Origin: Rhododendron vialii
Taxonomy: Eukaryota > Streptophyta > Magnoliopsida > Ericales > Ericaceae
Length of the DNA stretch: 64,000 nucleotides
Reading direction: 5' to 3'
Assembly (NCBI RefSeq): GCF_030253575.1
Contig: NC_080564.1
Span: forward strand, 3,764,501 to 3,828,500
Below the pieces are notes generated by a model. The model saw nothing but the letters and a program-made list of their open reading frames with translations. It was not told where the DNA came from and made no database searches. Positions 58,385 to 64,000 of the stretch are shown here, piece by piece; position 1 is the stretch's first letter, and the number at the start of each line of letters is the position of its first letter. The position numbers and the translations under genes are program-made.

Positions 58385-58500
58385 TCCACATAAGTCAAAT
58401 TCCGATTGAGGGCTTGGACAACTAGTTTGAGAGATTCAAACTTCTGACCTTCTTGTGAAATGGAGATGGAGGAGCTCTAATCAATTGGACCAACCTCAAT
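58385..58500 (-). mobile_element. SINE-like fragment
   Basis: On the minus strand GAGGTTGGTCCAATTGATTA with a following GAGC resembles a tRNA-derived A box, and GAAGTTTGAATCTCTCAAAC a B box about 45 bp later. There is no A tail and no target duplication that I can define, so it is a partial or old copy. Confidence 0.45.
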
Positions 58501-59128
58501 TGGTACGTCTTCAGACTCTTCACCAGTATTGTTTAAGAATTTAATTGTGCGTGCTCTGTTTTCAATTTTACCTGCAAACCGTACAATAATAATCAAAGCC
58601 AAAATTAATGGAATGGAACCATCCTACGGACCAGTACGCAGCAAAATTTGACATTTTGGAACAGTACGTAAGAAACGTGAAGTCACGATCTTATTCGGTT
58701 TGGATTTTGAAGGAGGTTTTTGAAAATAATGAGTGTTTATTGGAGACTGTGCTCAGAAATTTGCATAGGTGTAAAACCATGCATGCTTCTACGGTCAATA
58801 GATATCTTGATACGAACTCAATTTTACATGTGTCTGAAAATTGTCCGATAGATCTTGCAAGACGTACGTATGCAAAATCGACTCGTATCAAACGATTTCG
58901 AGACATTTTTGTCCGAATTTGTGTCTGGTCATCTGAGCCTAAAGGCATCCGCATCTCTCTCTTTACTCTCCTCTTTAAACTAAATTAAAGAGCCAAAACA
59001 AGAAAAAACATCCAAAAACCCTATTTATCAGCCTCTCTTCCTTCCTCTTTACTTCGAAGAAAATTTAGTTTGGCTACAGCACCTCGTTTGTATAGGCGAG
59101 GTACTGTTCACTTGTTTCTGAATTTTAT

Positions 59129-59133
<5 letters not shown>
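58501..59133. other. Gene-free stretch
   Basis: An open stretch at 58608-58988 encodes nothing recognisable. Part of it (GTTTGGATTTTGAAGGAGGT ... AATGAGTGTTTATTGGAGAC) resembles sequence near 39032-39105, so it is probably dispersed repeat. Confidence 0.4.

Positions 59134-59168
<35 letters not shown>
59134..59168. repeat. CT microsatellite
   Basis: An uninterrupted run of about 17 CT dinucleotides directly before the repeat complex that starts near 59190. Confidence 0.9.
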
Positions 59169-59173
<5 letters not shown>

Positions 59174-59189
59174 CTCTTTAATGCGAATT

Positions 59190-61160
59190 ACTAATCGCCC
59201 CTCGTGTCAGACACCCCCCTGACACGGGTTACCTCTTCCCCTTTTTACCCCCGAGTCCCCGACCCCACCACCCCTTAAACCGAAAATGGCCCAAATATAT
59301 CCGAACTCATTTTTTGTTATTTTTTTATTTAATTAATAATGTTTATAATCTGTATCCTTTTTCTTTTTTATTTACTTAAAATTATTTTAGTGTTTCGATT
59401 TTCAATCCGGTTGAATAAGAGAAAAGATCTTTTTTTTTATCATTTTATCTTTAATGGTCATAATAAATTTTTGATCTCGTAGAATTAAATATCTCTTAGG
59501 GCTAACCAACAAGAGCCCTAGAGTCAAAATTTAATTATGGCCATTTAGAATAAAATGATCAGAAAACTAAAATCTTTCCACATGTTCAAACAAATTGAAA
59601 TTTGGAACACTTAACTTTTTAACTATATTTTTAAATATATAAACTGTCTAAAAAGGTTAAAAAAATTAAGTATTTCAAATTTCAATCCATTTGAACTGGT
59701 AGAAAGATTTTAGTTTTTTTTATTATTTTATTTTAAATGGTCATAATTAAATGTTGACTCTAAGGCTCTCATTGATTAGGCCTAAGAAAGTCGTAGAATC
59801 AAATATCTCTTAGGATTAATCAACGAGAGCCCTAAAGTCAAAATTTAATTATGGTCATTTAGGATAAAATGATCAGGAAACTAAAATCTCTCCACCGGTT
59901 CAAACAGATTGAAATTTGAAACACTTAATTTTTAACTATATTTTTAATATATAAACTGTTTAAAAAGGTTAAAAAAATTAAGTGTTCCAAATTTCAATTC
60001 GTTTAAACCGGTGAAAAGATTTTTATTTCCTTATCATTTTATCCTAAATAGCAATAATTAAATTTTAACTCTAAGGCTCTCGTTGATTAGCCCTAAGAGA
60101 TATTTGATTCTGCGAGGCCAAAAATTCATTATGACCATTGAAGATAAAATGATAAAAAAAAAGAGATCTTTCTACTGATTCAACTGGAAATATTGACTAA
60201 ATTTGTGTTCATGTATTGGTTCTATATACTCAATTGTAATTAAATAAAGTTTAATTTCAGTTTGTATTATTGACTGTTCAGAGAAATGTAAAGTAAATTT
60301 AAGTTGATTCAATATATATAATTTACTTCAACATATGTATCTCCACTGGTTCAAACTGATTGAAATTTGGAACACTTAATTTTTTTTACTATATTTTGAC
60401 ATTTTGTCTAAAAGATTAAAAAAAATTAAAAGATTAAAAAAATTAAGCGTTGGTTCAAAATTGCCCGTTGGTTAAAAAAAGGTAATTATGACCATTGGTT
60501 AAAACTGCAAACGGTCTAAAAATATCCAAACCTTTTTTCTGTTATTTTTTCTTTATTTAATTAATACTAATAATTATACTTTGTATCTTTTTTCTTTTTT
60601 ATTTATTTAAAATTATTTTAGTGTTCTGATTTTCAATCCGATTGAATCGGTGGAAAGATCTTAGTTTTTTTATCATTTTATTTTCAATTGTCATAATGAA
60701 TTTTTGAACTCGTAGAATCAAATATCTCTTAGGGCTATTCAACGAGAGCCCTAGAGTCAAAATTTAATTATGGCCATTTGGGATAAAATGATCAGAAAAC
60801 TAAAATTTTTCTACCAGTTCAAACGGATTGAAATTTAGAACACCTAATTTTTCAACCTCTTTAAAGAGTTTAAACTACCACAGAAATACAGTTTTTCCGT
60901 TTTACATTATTTCACAATTAATATTAGACTCGTTTAATAGGTTTCATTGAATACATTTCAAAAATATAAATTTTTTTAAAAAAAATTACGTGAAACAAAA
61001 GTTATTAGCATTTAAAAATTTATAAAAAAGAAAAAGAAAAAAAGAGAGAGACTGAGGTGCCAGAGAGAGAAAAATGCGGAGGCGGAGGCGGAGGCGGAGG
61101 TGGGGGTAAAATCGGAAATTGATGGGCCCGCATCAGACACCCCCTGATACGGGGGGCTGA
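59190..61160. repeat. 2-kb complex of direct and inverted repeats with matching terminal palindromes
   Basis: Both ends carry a short palindrome with the same loop: GTGTCAG-ACACCCCC-CTGACAC at about 59201-59223 and ATCAG-ACACCCCC-TGAT near 61130. Inside, a block of about 340 bp is repeated directly (about 59300-59640 and 60530-60860). Shorter blocks (AGGGCTAATCAACGAGAGCC-type, AATTGAAATTTGGAACACTT-type) occur several times in both orientations. There is no coding capacity. It could be a large non-autonomous element or a piled-up nest of one MITE family; the superfamily is unknown. Confidence 0.6.
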
Positions 61161-61250
61161 TTAACACCTCTCTTTTTAATTGTTGCGTACCAGGGAGGGT
61201 CAGTCTCTCTCTCTCATTTTTAATTGTTGCGTACCAGGGAGGGTCAGAGG
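61075..61250. repeat. GGCGGA minisatellite and a duplicated 32-bp unit
   Basis: Four copies of GCGGAG lie at about 61077-61101. Further right, TTTTTAATTGTTGCGTACCA with GGGAGGGTCAG occurs twice (about 61171-61203 and 61219-61250), separated by a short CT run. Confidence 0.8.
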
Positions 61251-61558
61251 TAGGAAGACTGGGAAATTTTTTTTTATCAGAGAAGGAAGAGTTAAATGAA
61301 GTATTTAATTGAGGTGGGTTTGATTATTTACTGAGAGAAGAGTGAGAGTAAATGGTCTGATGCAGTAGTTATTTTAAAAGTAAGTAGTTAAAGTAATAAA
61401 GTGACTTTTTGAGGTGTAAATTGATCCAAAATGTAAAGAGTTTGGTGTGGATGCTCTAAGCGTTATGAAATGCAAATCCTTCAGGCGTATTTCAGTTAGT
61501 TTTCAATGCAGCAGTGTTTTGGTCACACACATGTATAGATGAAGAAGGTCAGCATCTA

Positions 61559-62022
61559 CTCCCTCCGTCCCAATTGCTTATCCAAGACAAAAATTCTAAA
61601 TACTTTCGGGCATAAGTTTTGAAATTTTTCCACACCAAATTAAAGAACTCATCAAGTACTTTAATTTAGTGCAAAAAATTTTTAGAAAGTGGTGCAAAAA
61701 TATTTTGTTGATTAAAAAAGCTCATCCTTTCGTGGCTAACTTCAGCCAAGGGTTTTTCGAAATTTTTGGGCTTTTTCTAATTTTGTCATTGTTCAAATTT
61801 TTTCGTATTTGTTAGTTTTGCACCAGGCTTTTAGGACTTTATTTTGGATATTTTCCAAAATATTTGGGTAAAAGTCAATTTTTTACTTTTTCGATTCATC
61901 TTGACGAGAGAAATCAATAATCCTCAAAAGTAAGCGTAAAACTAACAAACGCAAAAAAAAAAAATGAACAATGACAAAACAAAAAAAAACCCCAAAAATC
62001 TTAGCAAAACTTATGACGGAGG
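61559..62022. mobile_element. Stowaway-like MITE, long variant
   Basis: CTCCCTCCGTCCCAATTGCT at the left and CTTATGACGGAGG at the right, flanked by TA (61557-61558 and 62023-62024). The interior also folds (ATTTTGTCATTGTTCAAATT against GAACAATGACAAAAC), as if a second palindrome were inside. The right edge runs into a 28-bp tandem duplication. Confidence 0.68.
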
Positions 62023-62077
62023 TAGCAGTACAAGACAGCTACTCTAGAAGTAGCAGTACAAGACAGCTACTCTAGAA
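62022..62077. repeat. 28-bp tandem duplication
   Basis: GTAGCAGTACAAGACAGCTA plus CTCTAGAA occurs twice in a row without a mismatch, the first copy overlapping the MITE edge. Confidence 0.9.
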
Positions 62078-63589
62078 CAACCCAATGCTTGATTTTGATT
62101 GATATGGTTTGCTTTCAATGCCAATGTGAAGTGGTACTCGTGATAAAAAGCCCGAGAGAAGGTAGGTGAATCGGTGATGGATGGCATTTATTGTTTGAAA
62201 ACGACCTTGGAAGACCCACAGTGAGCTGATCAGTGGAAACTGGACTCTTTCAAAGCTTCGTTTTAAAAATAAAAAAAATACTATCGTGCGAACTTCGTGT
62301 GATGCAAAATAAAACTCTCGCAACAGTGTCTTGACGATCACGATCTAACTCGTTCATTTTGAAAGTTTAGAGGCGTTATCTTCATGCAAAAAATAAAATA
62401 AATAATCAGACATTGATAAGGTCTTAAGAGAAATGAACGAACGGCCAACTAGCCACTTGTCGTATGTTTCTCTTTGTAACGATTTTGTTTCGTTGAGGCT
62501 GATATCGATGTTTCGAGTAATCTGATATTTCGAGAAATGATGAATAGCTATAAGATCTAAGAAACGAGCGATTCGATTTATCAAGTAACCACCGAGATGG
62601 TTCCTTTTTAACATAATAACACACATCTACACGCATATAGTAGTAGTAAAGGATACTTTATACGTGCAGAGATGCATTGAATGCATGGGCCTCACAAGTC
62701 ACAATCATCTCTCCTGTACAGAAATTTCAAGACGCAACCGGAAATATGATGCAACATTTTGTTGAAAATTCCGCTTGACCAAAAAAAAAAGATGCAACAT
62801 TTTGTTGGAATATGTAACTAATAGTTAGGAGAATGTGTTTTGTCCGAGTGAGGCGGAAAACATGAGGTTTTCGCCACAGTCCATTTTGGCCCTACCAAGC
62901 GTTCACTGTGGTAATTTGAACCGTTCCATCTTGTAAGGCCCGCAATATGTTCACTCAAAAAATCAGCTCTATTAGACGTCAATAGCTAGCTATACCAAAA
63001 ATTGGTAACAGAATCAAGCATCCGTTTTATAAGCTATACCCAAATTTGTAAGTTCCATCTTGTAAGGCTCCCAAATTAATATGTTCACACGAAAAATCAA
63101 CTCTATTAGACATCAATAACTAGCTATACCAAAAATTTGGGTTTTGGTTTATAAAAGGGACGCTTGATTCTGTCATTAAATTTTGGAAGTTAAACTGTGC
63201 CTATCGTCTATTTTATAAATCAAAATTTAATCTTTTGATATACTTCACTATTAATGTCCGACCAAATTGATTTGGACTCTCAAATTTGACATGGTCAATA
63301 GTTTTTGTCGAGCAAGAACGTGGGAGCAAGTAAAATACTCTGGACTCTCAAATTTGCAAGTTCACGTTGTCCACCTCCTATCATCAGTAAAACTTTGCTT
63401 GGGTAGTTAATTTATGTCCCAGGATTTTTATCCCCGACGCGCATCTTGAATATTCCTCTCTCAGTTTGATCAAAGACAGGCGATTCACGTCGGTTATCAG
63501 AAACATTGGGGAAAAGAATATACTACCCTTGTGCTCTACTCCTAGTTTTGAGTTTGTAATCCATAAAGTTGGTGAGAGAGAGTGGAGAG
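62078..63589. other. Gene-free region and upstream region of the ALDH gene
   Basis: No gene that I can support. Two antisense open stretches at 62072-62341 and 62354-62626 have no recognisable domain. At about 62915-63140 a segment (ACCGTTCCATCTTGTAAGG, AAAATCAGCTCTATTAGACG, AGCTATACCAAAAAT) is repeated in part and relates to the hairpin at 9746-10163. Confidence 0.45.
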
Positions 63590-63790
63590 ATGGAGGGAGG
63601 TGAGGAGGGAATTGGGAGGAGTTTGGGTGAGTTGAGACAAGCTTTCAAGAGCAGAAGAACAAGAAGCGTTGGATGGAGGAAAACCCAGCTCCAAGCAATC
63701 CTCAAGATGATGGATGAAAAAGAGGATCAAATCTTCAAAGCTCTTCAACAAGATCTTGGGAAGCACCCTGCTGAAGCTTACCGCGATGAA
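63590..63790 (+). CDS. Aldehyde dehydrogenase family 3, first exon (partial)
   Basis: The N-terminal 67 aa of an NAD(P)-dependent aldehyde dehydrogenase, which oxidises aldehydes (often lipid-peroxidation products) to acids. The exon is 63590-63790, ending GATGAA|GTCAGT; the remaining exons lie beyond the window. The sequence IGRSLGELRQAFKSRRTRSV, WRKTQLQAILKMMDEKEDQI and FKALQQDLGKHPAEAYRDE is the characteristic family 3 N-terminus (as in plant ALDH3F1/ALDH3H1). The catalytic Cys and Glu would be downstream. The Met at 63590 is used because the family consensus begins soon after it. No organelle-targeting extension is visible, which suggests an ALDH3F1-type cytosolic form, but this is weak evidence. 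Confidence 0.85.
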
Positions 63791-64000
63791 GTCAGTCCTC
63801 TCTCTCTCTCCATACAAATTTCCAGGAGAAAAATTATAAGTTTGGCATGTGTAGTAAAGAAAGTTTTTCATTGTATCATTGGGTTATGGTTTGGTTGACA
63901 TTGAATAAATTAGCGAAGGGAATCTTGGTGAATTAAAGTTTGAAGAACAATTAAACAATCAATTGGTGAAAAAAATAAATCTGGGCCATATGAAGTTTGA
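63791..64000 (+). other. Start of ALDH intron 1
   Basis: From the GTCAGT donor to the window end the sequence is T/A-rich and no acceptor followed by the next family 3 exon is seen, so intron 1 continues past 64000. Confidence 0.6.

Noticed and set aside
58477-58571. Apparent 30-codon terminal exon on the minus strand (KIENRARTIKFLNNTGEESE...), preceded by a good acceptor
   Set aside because: No upstream exon with a matching phase was found, and its 3' part overlaps the A-box head of a SINE-like sequence.
58608-58988. 126-codon open frame on the plus strand
   Set aside because: No recognisable domain, and part of it resembles dispersed sequence near 39032-39105.
62072-62626. Two antisense open stretches of about 90 codons with protein-like composition
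   Set aside because: No motif that I recognise, no shared frame, and no splice pattern linking them; a homology search would be needed to revive them.

Overview
The window is nuclear DNA of a flowering plant, most likely a eudicot. It carries intron-containing plant gene families (CYP81-type P450, subfamily I GATA factor, paleoAP3/TM6 MADS-box gene, plant-type secreted LRR proteins, family 3 aldehyde dehydrogenase). Gene islands are separated by AT-rich DNA full of LTR elements, SINEs and many small TIR and hairpin elements. An asterid (Ericales-like) source would fit, but the sequence alone does not prove it.

Layout. 1-3804: 5' part of a minus-strand Ty3/gypsy fossil (protease edge, gag, PBS, 1.8-kb LTR). 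4224-8096: a two-exon CYP81-type P450 (+) whose 2.4-kb intron holds an antisense LINE fragment, itself hit by a short TIR element and a solo LTR. 11151-12355: a GATA factor (-) with a GA/CT-rich leader. 12.9-24 kb: no protein gene recognised; hairpin/TIR elements, two well-bounded SINEs with target-site duplications and a tRNA-Pro gene. 24669-26597: single-exon secreted LRR protein (-). 30531-33644: a second, two-exon secreted LRR protein (-) with two MITEs in its intron. 33.9-40.1 kb: gene-free, with a TRIM-like element and a nested Tourist-like element. 40113-47931: eight-exon microspherule-protein-1 (MCRS1)-like FHA gene (-) carrying a 1.57-kb Mutator-like element in intron 4. 50155-52644: seven-exon AP3/TM6 B-class floral MADS gene (-) with canonical exon sizes and an intact paleoAP3 motif. 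52.7-63.5 kb: gene-free, with a hAT element, a Tourist-like palindrome, Stowaway-like elements and a 2-kb repeat complex. 63590 onward: first exon of a family 3 aldehyde dehydrogenase (+), cut by the window end.

The genes do not form a pathway; they are unrelated neighbours. The most distinctive feature is the mobile-element landscape. At least seven different hairpin elements share a short core (AAAATCAGCTC then a variant of ATCCGATAT), often near a CCGTTCA block, which suggests a large related or convergent foldback family. Splice sites were assigned by eye from GT/AG ends, reading phase and family exon structure; all family names come from motif recognition, without database searches.
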